DNA of 26,236 nucleotides, from the NCBI RefSeq assembly GCF_032854445.1, contig NC_088303.1, positions 25,029,265-25,055,500 of the forward strand, in the 5' to 3' direction. The DNA comes from Liolophura sinensis. Taxonomy: Eukaryota > Mollusca > Polyplacophora > Chitonida > Chitonidae. Positions 1 to 10,010 of this stretch are shown piece after piece (within the stretch, counting starts at the first letter, position 1; every line of letters begins with the position of its first letter). The position numbers were made by a program, and so were the translations under genes. The notes under the pieces were generated by a model. It saw only the letters and a program-made list of their open reading frames with translations, made no database searches and was not told the DNA's origin.

Positions 1-344
1 TCAATAAAACTTTACATAAAATCCAATGCCTTTGTGCTTGACCATCGTCTTCCCATTTAGCCCATAACCCAAATATGCTGCTTTATATTCGCTATTATAA
101 GTTGCTATCTGGAGACCGTGGAGTAATAGTTCCGGCATCTTATTCCTTCAGTACGAATGTCCTTGGCCAGTGTTTACGTGCCATATTTCAATTAGACCGA
201 CAAATCACATTTTCGCCTAGACTGAACCCCTATTCAAGCTTTAAGAAAACTTATTAAGAAATATTTTGCTCAGGCATGCCTCACAACTTTTACATAGCTA
301 CGCGTACGGCTTCCTCCTGTATTTATATTTTGGTCTGGTCGTAC
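1..344. other. No gene recognised
   Basis: This AT-rich stretch has only short open frames (75-257 and 266-493 on the plus strand), the second of which runs into satellite sequence. Neither resembles a known family. No tRNA, SINE or repeat was recognised before about 345. Confidence 0.5.
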
Positions 345-534
345 TGACAACTGAAGACCTTAGCCACAACTCATATTCAGTTAAGACCGAACTCACATTT
401 TGCCACGACCTGAGCTATACCTCATATTCAGCCAAGACTGAACTCATAACTGATATTTTGCCAAGACCTGAGCCACAACTCATATTCAGCTAAGACTGAA
501 CTCACGACTCATGTTTTGCCAAGACCTGTCCGGC
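345..534. repeat. Left edge of satellite, degenerate 29-bp units
   Basis: Units begin with aactcatatt or a variant and end with cgaactcac or gagccac, repeating at about 29 bp with strong divergence. They match the pattern of the degenerate array at 4471-5435, so both edges belong to the same satellite as the 58-bp core. The segment is cut off at 535 by a SINE. Confidence 0.7.
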
Positions 535-694
535 TCATGCTGGGTTTGTCAGAAACATACGGATGGTCGTGGGTTCCCCCTAACTCTTGGCTTCATCCTA
601 CAATAATGCTGGACGCCGTCATATAAGTGAAATATTCTTGAGTATAGCGTAAAACACCAATCTAATAAATAGATAAATAAATAAATTCCGCTCC
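535..694 (+). mobile_element. tRNA-derived SINE, 3' part only
   Basis: The segment carries the conserved 3' module of the SINE family seen repeatedly in this window: a gtcgtgggtt stretch, then ataatgctgg, gtgaaatattcttgag, gcgtaaaacaccaatc and an AAAT-rich tail. The tRNA-like head is missing, as expected for 5' truncation. Satellite sequence lies on both sides, so it probably inserted into the array. The family assignment rests on comparison with copies at 19075, 23036 and 25635 and on general knowledge of molluscan SINEs. Confidence 0.75.
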
Positions 695-699
695 GACCA

Positions 700-3600
700 A
701 ATCAACAAGCCATATTCTGCTAACCACTGAGCCACAACTCACATTTGGCTAAGGTCGAAGCAACAGCTATTACTGCTGTACATGTAGGACACGCGCCACA
801 TATTCTGCTAACCACTGAACCATAACTCATGTTCTCCTAACGCCTGAGCTACAACCTCTTTTCTGCTAGGAATCATCCCAAAACTCATTCTCTACTAACG
901 CCTGAGCCACAACTTGTACTCTGCTAGGAATGAACATAAAACTCGTGTTCTGTCAACGCCTGAGCTACAACTTGTGCTCTGTTAGGAATGAATCCAAAAC
1001 TCATCTTATGCCAACGCCTGAACCACAACTTGTGCTCTGCTACGAATGAATCCAAGCTCATGTTCTGCTAACGCCTGAGCCACAACTTGTGCTCTGATAG
1101 GAATGAATCCAAAACTCATGTTCTGCCAACGCCTGAGCCACAACTTGTGCTCTGCTAGGAATGAATCCAAAACTCATGTTCTGCCAACGTCTGAGCTACA
1201 ACTTGTGCTCTGCTAGGAATGAACATAAAACTCATGTTGTTCTGCCAACGCCTGAACCACAACTTGTGCTCTGCTACGAATGAATCCAAACTCATGTTCT
1301 GTCAACGCCTGAGTCACAACTTGTGCTCTGATTGGAATGAATCCAAAACTCATGTTCTGCTAACGCCTGAACCACAACTTGTGCTCTGCTAGGAATGAAT
1401 CCAAAACTCATGTTCTGCTAACGCCTGAGCCACAACTTGTGCTGTGTTAGGAATGAACATAAAACTCATGTTCTGCCAACGCCTGAACCACAACTTGTGC
1501 TCTGTTAGGAATGAATCCAAAACTCATCTTCTGCCAACGCCTGAGCTACAACTTGTGCTCTGCTACGAATGAATCCAAACTCATGTTCTGCTAACGCCTG
1601 AACCACAACTTGTGCTATGTTAGGAATCAATCCAAAACTCACGTTCTGCTAACGCCTGAGCTACAACTTGTGCTCTGCTAGGAATGAACATAAAACTCAT
1701 GTTCTGTCAACGCCTGAGCCACAACTTGTGTTCTGCTAGGAATGAACCCCAAACTCATGTTCTGCTAACGCCTGAGCTACAACTTGTGCTCTGCTACGAA
1801 TGAATCCAAAACTCATGTTCTGCTAACGCCTGAGCCACAACTTGTGCTGTGTTAGGAATGAACATAAAACTCATGTTCTGCCAACGCCTGAACCACAACT
1901 TGTGCTCTGTTAGGAATGAATCCAAAACTCATCTTCTGCCAACGCCTGAGCTACAACTTGTGCTCTGCTAGGAATGAACATAAAACTCATGTTGTTCTGC
2001 CAACGCCTGAACCACAACTTGTGCTCTGCTACGAATGAATCCAAACTCATGTTCTGCTAACGCCTGAGTCACAACTTGTGCTCTGATTGGAATGAATCCA
2101 AAACTCATGTTCTGCTAACGCCTGAGCCACAACTTGTGCTCTGCTAGGAATGAATCCAAAACTCATGTTCTGCTAACGCCTGAGCCACAACTTGTGCTGT
2201 GTTAGGAATGAACATAAAACTCATGTTCTGCCAACGCCTGAACCACAACTTGTGCTCTGTTAGGAATGAATCCAAAACTCATCTTCTGCCAACGCCTGAG
2301 CTACAACTTGTGCTCTGCTACGAATGAATCCAAACTCATGTTCTGCTAACGCCTGAACCACAACTTGTGCTATGTTAGGAATCAATCCAAAACTCATGTT
2401 CTGCTAACGCCTGAGCTACAACTTGTGCTCTGCTAGGAATGAACATAAAACTCATGTTCTGTCAACGCCTGAGCCACAACTTGTGTTCTGCTAGGAATGA
2501 ACCCCAAACTCATGTTCTGCTAACGCCTGAGCTACAACTTGTGCTCTGCTACGAATGAATCCAAAACTCATGTTCTGCTAACGCCTGAGCCACAACTTGT
2601 GCTGTGTTAGGAATGAACATAAAACTCATGTTCTGCCAACGCCTGAACCACAACCTGTGCTCTGTTAGGAATGAATCCAAAACTCATCTTCTGCCAACGC
2701 CTGAGCTACAACTTGTGCTCTGCTAGGAATGAATCCAAAACTCATCTTATGCCAACGCCTGAACCACAACTTGTGCTCTGCTACGAATGAATCCAAACTC
2801 ATGTTCTGCTAACGCCTGAGTCACAACTTGTGCTCTGATTGGAATGAATCCAAAACTCATGTTCTGCTAACGCCTGAACCACAACTTGTGCTCTGCTAGG
2901 AATGAATCCAAAACTCATGTTCTGCTAACGCCTGAGCCACAACTTGTGCTGTGTTAGGAATGAACATAAAACTCATGTTCTGCCAACGCCTGAACCACAA
3001 CTTGTGCTCTGTTAGGAATGAATCCAAAACTCATCTTCTGCCAACGCCTGAGCTACAACTTGTGCTCTGCTACGAATGAATCCAAACTCATGTTCTGCTA
3101 ACGCCTGAGTCACAACTTGTGCTCTGATAGGAATGAATCCAAAACTCATGTTCTGCCAACGCCTGAGCTACAACTTGTGCTCTGTTACGAATGAACATAA
3201 AACTCATGTTCTGCCAACGCCTGAACCACAACTTGTACTCTGCTAGGAATGAACCCAAAACTCATGTTCTGCTAACGCCTGAACCACAACTTGTACTCTG
3301 ATAGGAATGAATCCAAAACTCATGTTCTGCTAACGCTTGAGCTACAACTTGTGCTCTGTTACGAATGAACATAAAACTCATGTTCTGCCGACGCCTGAAG
3401 CACAACTTGTGTTCTGCTAGGAATGAACCCCAAGCTCATGTTCTGCTAACGCCTGAGCTACAACTTGTGCTATGTTAGGAATGAACCCAAAACTCATGTT
3501 CTGCTAACGCCTGAGCCACAACTTGTACTCTGCTAGGAATGAACATAAAACTCATGTTCTGTCAACGCCTGAGCCACAACTTGTGTTCTGCTAGGAATGA

Positions 3601-4470
3601 ACCCCAAACTCATGTTCTGCTAACGCCTGAGCCACAACTTGTACTCTGATAGGAATGAACCCAAAACTCATTCTCTACTAACGCCTGAGCCACAACTTGT
3701 ACTCTGCTAGGAATGAACATAAAACTCGTGTTCTGCTAACGCCTGAGCTACAACTTGTGCTCTGTTAGAAATGAACATAAAACTCATGTTCTGCTAACGC
3801 CTGAGCCACAACTTGTGCTCTGCTAGGAATTAACCCAAAACTCACGTTCTGCTAACGCCTGAGCCACAACTTGTGCTCTGCTAGGAATGAACATAAAACT
3901 CATGTTCTGCCAACGCCTGAGCTACAACTTGTGCTCTGTTAGGAATGAATCCAAAACTCATCTTATGACAACGCCTGAGCCACAACTTGTGCTCTGATAG
4001 GAATGAACCCCAAACTCATGTTCTGCTAACGCCTGAGCCACAACTTGTGCTCTGCTAGGAATGAACTCAAAATTCATGTTCTGCTAACGCCTGAGCCACA
4101 ACTTGTACTCTGTTAGGAATGAATCCAAAACTCATCTTCTGCCAACGCCTGAACCACAACTTGTGCTCTGCCAGGAATGAACTCAAAACTCATGTTCTGC
4201 CAACGCCTGAGCCAAAACTTGTGCTCTGATAGGAACGAACCCCAAACTCATGTTCTGCCAACGCGTAAGCCACAACTTGTGTTCTGCTAGGAATGAACCC
4301 AAAACTCATGTTCTGCTAACGCCTGAGTCACAACTTGTGCTCTGTTAGGAATGAATCCAAAACTCATCTTATGCCAACGCCTGAGCCACAACTTGTACTC
4401 TGCTAGGAATGAACATAAAACTCATGTTCTGCCAACGCCTGAGCCACAAGTTGTACTCTGCTAGAAATAA
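700..4470. repeat. 58-bp satellite array
   Basis: Roughly sixty head-to-tail units of 57-58 bp. Each has two halves of 29 bp: one from aactcatgtt to gagccac, the other from aacttgtgct to gaatccaa. The halves align to each other and to the 29-bp units at the array edges. Variants are mostly single substitutions (ctaacg/ccaacg, gagcc/gaacc/gagct, tgctagg/tgttagg/tgctacg). No long open frame exists on either strand. There are no unique spacers, so it is ordinary satellite DNA. Confidence 0.95.
1195..3110. repeat. 755-bp higher-order repeat within the satellite
   Basis: Diagnostic variants recur at a constant distance. The attgg variant occurs at 1331, 2086 and 2838; taggaatcaa at 1621 and 2376; aatgaacccc at 1741 and 2496; the gttgttctgcc insertion at 1236 and 1991. 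The spacing is 752-755 bp, equal to thirteen 58-bp units. About 2.5 nearly identical copies are present. A variant monomer near 2730 breaks the third copy, and similarity ends near 3110. Confidence 0.9.
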
Positions 4471-5435
4471 ACCCAAAACTCATTCTTTCCTAAGTCTGAA
4501 CCGACAACGCATTCTTTCCTAAGACCAATCCCACAAATCATTCTTTCCTAAGACTGAATCCACAACGCTTTCTTCCCTGGGTCTAAATCCATAACAAATT
4601 CTTTTCTAAATCTGAGCCCACAACTCATTGTTTCCTCAGGCTGAACTTACAACTCATTGTTTCCTAAAGCTGAACCCGCAACTCATTCTTTTCTAAGACT
4701 GAACTCACAACTCAATGTTTCCAAAGACTGAACTCACAACTCATTGTTTCCAAAGACTGAACCCACAACTCATTCTTTCCTAAGTCTGAATCCACAACTC
4801 ATTCCTTCCTTGGACCGACCCCAGAAATCATTCATTCATCAGACCGAACCCACAAATCATTCTTCTCAAAGACAGAATTCACAACTCATTGTTTCCTCAG
4901 GCTGAATCCACAACTCATAGGTTTCTTAGACTAAACCCATAACTCATTCTTTCCTAAGTCTAAATCCATAACAAATTCTTTCCTAAATCTGAACCCAGAA
5001 TTCATTGTTTCCTAAAGCTGAACCCACAACTCATTGTTTTACAAGTCTGAACCTACAATTCATTGCTTCCTAAGTCTGAACCCAAAACTGATTCTTTCTC
5101 AGGCTGAAAGCACAAATCATTCTTTCCTAAGACCGAACCCGTAAATCATTACTTTGTAAGACTGAACCCATAACTCATTCTTCCCTCAGTCTGAATCCAC
5201 AACTAATTCTTTCCTGAGTCTGTGACCATAACTCATTGTTCCCTAAGACTGAACTCACAACTCATTCTTTCTTAAGACTGAACCCACAACTCACTGTTTA
5301 CTAGTTCTCAGTCTCATAGTTTAATGAGACTGGACCCATAACTCATTTTTTCCTAAGTCTGAACCCACAACTCATACTTTGCCAATACTGAACCTACAAC
5401 GTTTATTTATCACTTAGACTGAAATTCTTAATTCA
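4471..5435. repeat. Degenerate 29-bp satellite
   Basis: About thirty divergent units with the pattern aactcatt-ctttcc-taagactgaacccac, 29 bp each, with small indels. The period is exactly half of the 58-bp core unit and the consensus is recognisably the same. Divergence between neighbours is much larger than in the core, which fits older, no longer homogenised units at the array margin. Confidence 0.85.
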
Positions 5436-6230
5436 TCGTGCCATGTCACTGGTATTGATGTTACAAGAACTACTCAAGTACCATGCACTGAGGTAGCACG
5501 AATTACGGTAGCACGCATTTCTTTACTCTCGTGCATTGTCTGATCAACTTAGTCTGCAGGGCTCAAAAACAGCCCTCTCGTTCACCACGCTTTCAGTAGA
5601 AAATACCAGTTCGAATACAAGGCTTGTGTGTTTGGATATTGCTGATGTTAAAGACGCGACATTTGATGCACCTTCCCACCGTGTTTGTGGTTCCCAAGCT
5701 GCGTGTATTAAAAGACAATATTGCATCACAAAAATATACTTTTGGACAGGCCAACACACTAGGCGAACATTAGTCTTTTAATTACCTAAGACATATTTAC
5801 CCATGAGCTCGGTCGAGATTGTTTCATACCACAACTCTAGGAGATGGCAAATTGGTGGAAGTAAGTTAGAAAGTGCTAACAGCATGCAGTTTGTCACACA
5901 GCCTTGCTTGAAATTTTCCACTAAGATGACCACAACATCCTCTTTTGCTGTATCTGGTGTTGGTGCCTCCGAGGATGTATAAGCCAGGATAGAGGTTCTC
6001 TCGAACACGCTTAGAACATATAGGGCCAACTGTTAGAATCTACTGCAGGGGCAAAACGTCCAAAAATATTCGGGTTAATAAGAGAAGCTCAGTCCGGTTG
6101 ACAGGTTGTATGGGAAGGGTTGGCTTATTCTACAGGTAATACTGTGTGGAACTACAATCTTTCTTCAACAACTTTGTGTCGTATTCTGAGAGATCAACAG
6201 TTTTCATTCCACGAAATGTTGAACTAAACC
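5436..6230. other. No gene recognised
   Basis: Two overlapping open frames of about 80 residues (5536-5781 plus, 5778-6029 minus) have no recognisable domain, no clear splice context and no matching neighbour. Given that transposon relics follow directly, this may be more decayed mobile DNA, but nothing in the sequence proves it. Confidence 0.4.
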
Positions 6231-6234
6231 GTGA

Positions 6235-6710
6235 AGATGGCAAGATCCAATCTGGCCAGTGTACTGTGGCTTTTGGGCGTTCCATGAGATGCAGTAGACG
6301 GGCAGTTCACAACCTCAAGACGTGTGCATCAACCCGGTACATCCGATCACTCAGGTCAGGACAGACACGTTTGATTATATCATTTGCCTAATGGTTTTAC
6401 AATCGCAACGTTAAGCAGTAATCCACTGTTTAGTGGTGACGTAACTGCCCAGACCATACCAAAACGTTTGCGCGTTGCCCATCTTATGTTGGGTGATGCA
6501 TAGAGGGAGTTGATCAATTTCGTGACAGTAGCGTAATGTTTTGGGGAGCTTTCTGTGGGCCTTCAACTCCAACTTGACAATGCGACACCACACACAGCTG
6601 TTTTGACACAAATTTCTGGCAAAATACGGATATTGACATCATGAAGTGGCCACAACTTCATGATCACCTGAGGTAGATCACCTGACCTCATTTCCATCCC
6701 AAAGTGTATT
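6235..6710 (+). pseudogene. Tc1/mariner-like transposase relic
   Basis: Three pieces of a Tc1-like transposase occur in order on the plus strand. At 6235-6365 there is an HTH-like segment including CSRRAVHNLKT and RSGQTR. Near 6440-6490 the frame reads VTAQTIPKRLR, like the region that precedes the catalytic core. At 6525-6700 there is SVMFWGAF, then after a frameshift LDNATPHTA (the second catalytic Asp is encoded at 6576), then DIMKWP and RSPDL (6675-6689). In active relatives RSPDL is followed by N-P-I-E; here it reads I-S-I-P, so the catalytic acid is lost. The part with the first Asp is missing or unrecognisable. Frameshifts and stops make it non-functional. No terminal inverted repeats were identified. 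Confidence 0.75.
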
Positions 6711-6793
6711 CAGATAACCTAACAAAATATTATGTCAAGAAATGAACCGCAATCACAATGAAAATTTGTCAACATCGGGATCTGGATTTTTTT

Positions 6794-6826
6794 CTCATCA
6801 TGCTCCACACTTTGGAGCATGATGAG
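6794..6826. repeat. Perfect 14-bp inverted repeat (hairpin)
   Basis: Arms ctcatcatgctcca (6794-6807) and tggagcatgatgag (6813-6826) are exact reverse complements around a 5-base loop. It lies between the Tc1-like relic and the end of the BEL/Pao integrase fragment. It could be a mobile-element terminus or a chance palindrome; function unknown. Confidence 0.85.
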
Positions 6827-6828
6827 GA

Positions 6829-7128
6829 TTAAAACACCATTTTACACCTTGTGTGCGTACATATTAGCTGATGACATTTGAACAATAGTTCACACAGTTC
6901 ACGATTAGGTGCCACAAAATTTCCGCCATTATCAGAGAGTACCATTTCAGGAAGCCCTCTGCAACTGACCGTTCTATAAAATCCATTCAAAAAGGAGTCC
7001 GTGTCCAATCCAAATGTGGTCTCAAGATGAACAGATCGAGTTTGGAAATAGGTGAACAGACAGGGGTAGAGACCCTCATAGTCCACCGCTGTAGTTGGTA
7101 ATGCTCTGAAGGAATATTCTACAGCCAT
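6829..7128 (-). pseudogene. BEL/Pao integrase core fragment
   Basis: About 99 residues resembling the catalytic core of Pao-family integrases: CLFTYFQTRSVHLE, then GLDTDSFLNGFYR, RGLPEMVLSDNGGNF and NRELCELL. The Asp of SDNGGNF (residue 66 of this frame) corresponds to the second Asp of the D,D-35-E triad, and the Asn-Gly-Gly around it is typical. The frame ends before the catalytic Glu. The upstream zinc-binding region is reduced to short pieces in other frames. An enzyme from this fragment could not be active. Confidence 0.85.
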
Positions 7129-7201
7129 GTCTGGTGATGCATGGCGTCCCTTTTCATTTTAACGCTATCAACTTTGTCAGCAATTTTAAATTGTCAGACG
7201 T

Positions 7202-7387
7202 TTAAATTTCTCTCTTTGCTTGTATGGCCTTGTATTCTGTTGAAAGGGCTTCGATCTGGGCGTGTTGAATGATTTGATCTTCCCCATCCCGTTTTTCTTC
7301 CGGCTGAAGTTCACTTTTTTCACTTCTTTCACTTTTTGACGTTCTGCAATTGTTTAAAAACTTCTGACCCGTACAAGTCGAATCCAC
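7202..7387 (-). pseudogene. BEL/Pao RNase H-integrase linker fragment
   Basis: The peptide segment EDQIIQHAQIEALSTEYKA resembles the linker that in Pao polyproteins joins RNase H to the integrase zinc-binding domain. It is in the expected order, downstream (minus strand) of RNase H and upstream of the integrase fragment. The N-terminal half is a charged, low-complexity stretch rich in Ser, Glu and Lys. The assignment rests on position and weak similarity. Confidence 0.55.
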
Positions 7388-7567
7388 TTAGAAAAGCGAG
7401 TAGGATTTAACCAGAAACTTGCACAAAAATCACAAAACTTGCCTTCTTGCTTCGTTTTGTCTTTTTCATTCCTTATTCTCTAGACAGCAGCTGTTCGATG
7501 AGATTTATCGGCCAGTCAGTTTCGTTCTCCATCTGATATCTGGTTCTGACCATTACAACTTTTGTTG

Positions 7568-7950
7568 TTAAGGTCCACCCCCTTCAGTCCCCTTGTTGCA
7601 GTAGGTTTTTGAACTGTTGGTACCTACCCCCCACCGTGTAGGTTCGGTAAAGTTTTGAATTTCTCCAATACGATTTGTATTGAAGGGCTTGAAATGTCGG
7701 CTCTTACTACTTATCCACCACAGAACATTCATAATCTCCGACCAGTATATCACATTATTCATAGTGACATCAAGGGTTTTCACCACTGCGACAGCGAGTC
7801 GAGTCCCGATAGAGCACCACCTTCTCCAGTCGAGGGATGCTAGTGGAATTTAAAGGTGCCACTCTTGATTTTGCGGCCACCATTCTCACTGAGATTTTTG
7901 ACGACTCGTACTGGAAACGCGCATACGCCACAACAGCATACGCATCCACT
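7568..7950 (-). pseudogene. BEL/Pao RNase H fragment
   Basis: Three frame-shifted pieces match the Pao RNase H domain. First a piece reading DAYAVVAYA and, at 7880-7851, VAAKSRVAPL. Then IPRLE at 7838-7824. Then, in the open frame from 7786, a stretch with YWSEIMNVLWWI, KSRHFKPF and NRIGEIQNFTEP. In intact relatives the serine-rich WSDS motif carries a catalytic Asp; here it reads W-S-E-I. The domain is broken by at least one frameshift between IPRLE and the YWSE segment and by a stop after VAAKSRVAPL. Confidence 0.8.
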
Positions 7951-8100
7951 TATGTATGAAGTAATTTAATTCTGATAGCCACGAAAGGACTTGGAGCAGT
8001 TAAAATAAAACCCTGACTGGGGTAAACTGAAAAGAGATCGTATTTCAACGGCTACTTGTGACCATTTGCCAGCTATCACATTGTCGTCGCTGCTCTGATT

Positions 8101-8331
8101 TCACTCTCTGTGCTGTACGTCTTTAATAATATTCGTTAGGTTTTCTACTAACCTTTCATCCCAATCTACACCGGCCATCTTTGCACGTATGATAAAAGGC
8201 GAAATGAACCCAAGTGGGTCGCAATTCCTAGCAATTCGACTGGGCATGCTTCTTAGTGTTAATTCTTTGCTGTCCAGGCGTGTCTTCTGCAGCAATCGAT
8301 ATTCAGGTGCCATAATAAACTCAATGCACAT
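8101..8331 (-). pseudogene. BEL/Pao post-RT (peptidase A17 family) fragment
   Basis: A 76-residue frame contains LTLRSMPSRIARNCDPLGFISPFIIRAK split by family-typical spacing: the DPLGFISPF box is a hallmark of the Pao polyprotein just after the RT domain. It continues with GVDWDERLVENL. Intact relatives have about a dozen more residues between the IIRAK and GVDWD segments, so a small internal deletion is likely. The frame begins almost directly after the protease piece, with no RT palm motifs between them. Confidence 0.82.
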
Positions 8332-8343
8332 GATTTCAAATGT

Positions 8344-8550
8344 TTAAACTTGGCGCTTCACAACCCTTACTGACACCTTGCGGAATTCACCAGACAAGCC
8401 TAATTCGGCTGCGACATCTGCATTAACATAAGTCTTCGTACTGGGGTCATCTAACAGTGCATTCACTGATAAGCGTCGGTAGCGATTTTTCAAGACAACA
8501 CAAACCGTCCTCACGGTGATCACCTCTACGTTCCTTTGGTAGGAAACCAA
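8344..8550 (-). pseudogene. BEL/Pao aspartic protease fragment
   Basis: A 68-residue frame resembles retropepsin-like proteases of Pao elements: VRTVCVVLKN, then VNALLDDPSTKTYVN and VAAELGLSG. The active-site box in relatives reads D-D/S-G-S/T. Here residues 34-37 read D-D-P-S, replacing the usual glycine by proline, which would be expected to disable the loop. The frame stops at 8344 and the RT core does not follow. Confidence 0.82.
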
Positions 8551-8586
8551 TGTGGTCGGTTGTGATTAATGACATGTTTTTTGATG

Positions 8587-8615
8587 CCCCCCCCCTCGGG
8601 GGGGGGGGGGGGGGG
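8587..8615. repeat. C9-TC-G18 homopolymer hairpin tract
   Basis: Nine cytosines (8587-8595), TC, then eighteen guanines (8598-8615). The C and G runs can pair with each other into a hairpin, and the G run could form a quadruplex. It sits inside the dead Pao element between gag and protease. Homopolymer length is error-prone in sequencing, and such tracts can also mark an assembly join. Confidence 0.9.
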
Positions 8616-9085
8616 AAGAAACTTCAAAACTGTAGTATCTTCAGGGCGAACCTGTCTTTGACTATTCAATGGCGGGATAGTTGCCTTACGATTGTTTGGA
8701 CGAGATTACATGTATGTTTCTTGGTGTAATAGTCTGTTGTGTGGATTTTGACAGCCATTGATACCACAGTGCATTTTTCTTGGGTATTCTGATCCGTTGT
8801 GATCTATTGCTAAGTAACGATAACGAGTTTCTCGTTTTGCTAATTCCCAACGCTGAAGTGCTTTGAAGTTGTCTCACCTCCAGAGTGGATGTTGGTTTCC
8901 ACACATTTTAAAACCTAGTGCTGTGGATTAACTAACATCAGTAGCATACATTGTACCAGTTTTTTCTTTCTTGTATTTTCTGTCAAATTTGCGATTGTCA
9001 TTGATCAATCTTTGATCGGTTTCGTGAGCAATAATCTGAAATTATCCACTCTGCGAGTAAATCCACTGACTCTTTCCTATTTTTC

Positions 9086-9442
9086 TCATATAACCAACGT
9101 TGATATTGTGCAGTTATAATTTCTGTCATTTTCTTGATGTTTATTATACAGTAACCCAGAACATAATTCTTCAAATCGACCAGCTTCTTTCAAATTTACG
9201 ACCGCAATATCAAGCAAATCTGCAAATACTTCCAAATCTTTGGAAAAACCCTGGCGAATTAGCCCAAATTTGTCGAGTTCTTCTAAGTAAATGGCAATTT
9301 GTCGCCTCTGACGTCCATATTTCCGGTCCAGTCTTTCGTTAGCAACCTGATATGCAGTTGCCGATCGTCCTACTGATTCAACGGTATTTCTCGCCCTGTA
9401 GCATTTATTAGATCCTGCGTCTTGTGCGACGATTTCATTCAA
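9086..9442 (-). pseudogene. BEL/Pao gag fragment (DUF1759)
   Basis: A 118-residue frame contains VGRSATAYQVANERLDRKYG, RRQIAIYLEELDKF and DLLDIAVVNLKEAGR, typical of the DUF1759 gag domain that opens Pao polyproteins. Only the middle and C-terminal part is present; the N-terminal half of the domain is not recognised upstream at 9443-9635. No CCHC zinc knuckle was seen between this piece and the protease at 8550, where the sequence at 8551-9085 is interrupted by a C/G homopolymer tract. Confidence 0.85.
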
Positions 9443-9635
9443 CTGTTACTGCAAAAACTAGTGTGTCAGGGTTATTCCATCAATCGCCTTCACTCCAAGT
9501 TTCTTAAGTTTTACAATTAGAACAGTTCCCTTGCAAGTAAATGTGGACAGAGTGTCCCGAATCTCTGGCGCGGTGTTGTACGGTTGTGTCTAATTCCGCT
9601 TGACCCGGGGCTAAGGATTGTATATCCACCATGTT

Positions 9636-10010
9636 ACCGGCCCGGATAGCACAATTGGTAGAGCGTCCGCTTCGGGACCGGTAGATCCAGGATCAATTCT
9701 TGATCGAGTCACACCTAAGACTTTAAAAGAGGAAGTTGTAACTCCTTCTCTTGGCGTTCAGCATGAAGGGGATAGTGCAACGACTGGTTGACCCGTATCA
9801 GTATAATGGCTCGGGCGGGGCGGCTTACTTGCCTTCGGTAAGTCGTCTCAGTGAAGCAGCACTAGATAAAAGAGAGGTGGAAATCCGTCCTGCTAAAAGG
9901 AGGCACATTACACGTACATGCACCCTTAGGATTCCTTCGTCGTCATATGACTGAAAAATTGTTGAGTACGACGTTAAACCCCAAGCACTCACTCACTCAC
10001 TCACTCACTC
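9636..10010 (+). mobile_element. Full-length tRNA-derived SINE with ACTC tail
   Basis: The head at 9639 resembles a tRNA with a box A-like tagcacaattgg and a weaker box B (ggatcaattct). It is followed by cacctaagac, a central region with cgtatcagtataatggctcg, gcactagataaaag and gacgttaaacc, and an (ACTC)n tail at 9986-10010. This is the structure of Pol III-transcribed SINEs with a conserved central domain known in molluscs. The head is not a working tRNA gene. No target-site duplication was seen. A truncated relative is nested at 22906-23025. Confidence 0.85.

Larger units (their letters stand above)
6829..9442 (-). mobile_element. BEL/Pao LTR retrotransposon relic
   Basis: Read on the minus strand, the segment gives Pao-type domains in canonical order: gag DUF1759 (9442-9086), aspartic protease (8550-8344), the post-RT region of the Pao peptidase-A17 family (8331-8101), RNase H (about 7950-7568), linker (7387-7202) and integrase core (7128-6829). 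The reverse transcriptase core expected between protease and the A17 region is absent: these two parts are separated by only a few bases. Each domain is in a different frame or broken by stops, so the element is dead. LTRs and target-site duplications were not found by eye. Confidence 0.88.

Noticed and set aside
700-4470. CRISPR-like regular repetition
   Set aside because: The units are contiguous and the putative spacers are themselves repeats. The 58-bp period with a half-period of 29 bp and eukaryotic context make it satellite DNA.
5536-6029. Two open frames of about 80 residues
   Set aside because: No family recognised; position between satellite and transposon relics suggests decayed DNA, but evidence is lacking either way.
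9636-9720. A tRNA gene
   Set aside because: The tRNA-like fold is decayed and is followed by the SINE central domain and tail, so it is a SINE head.
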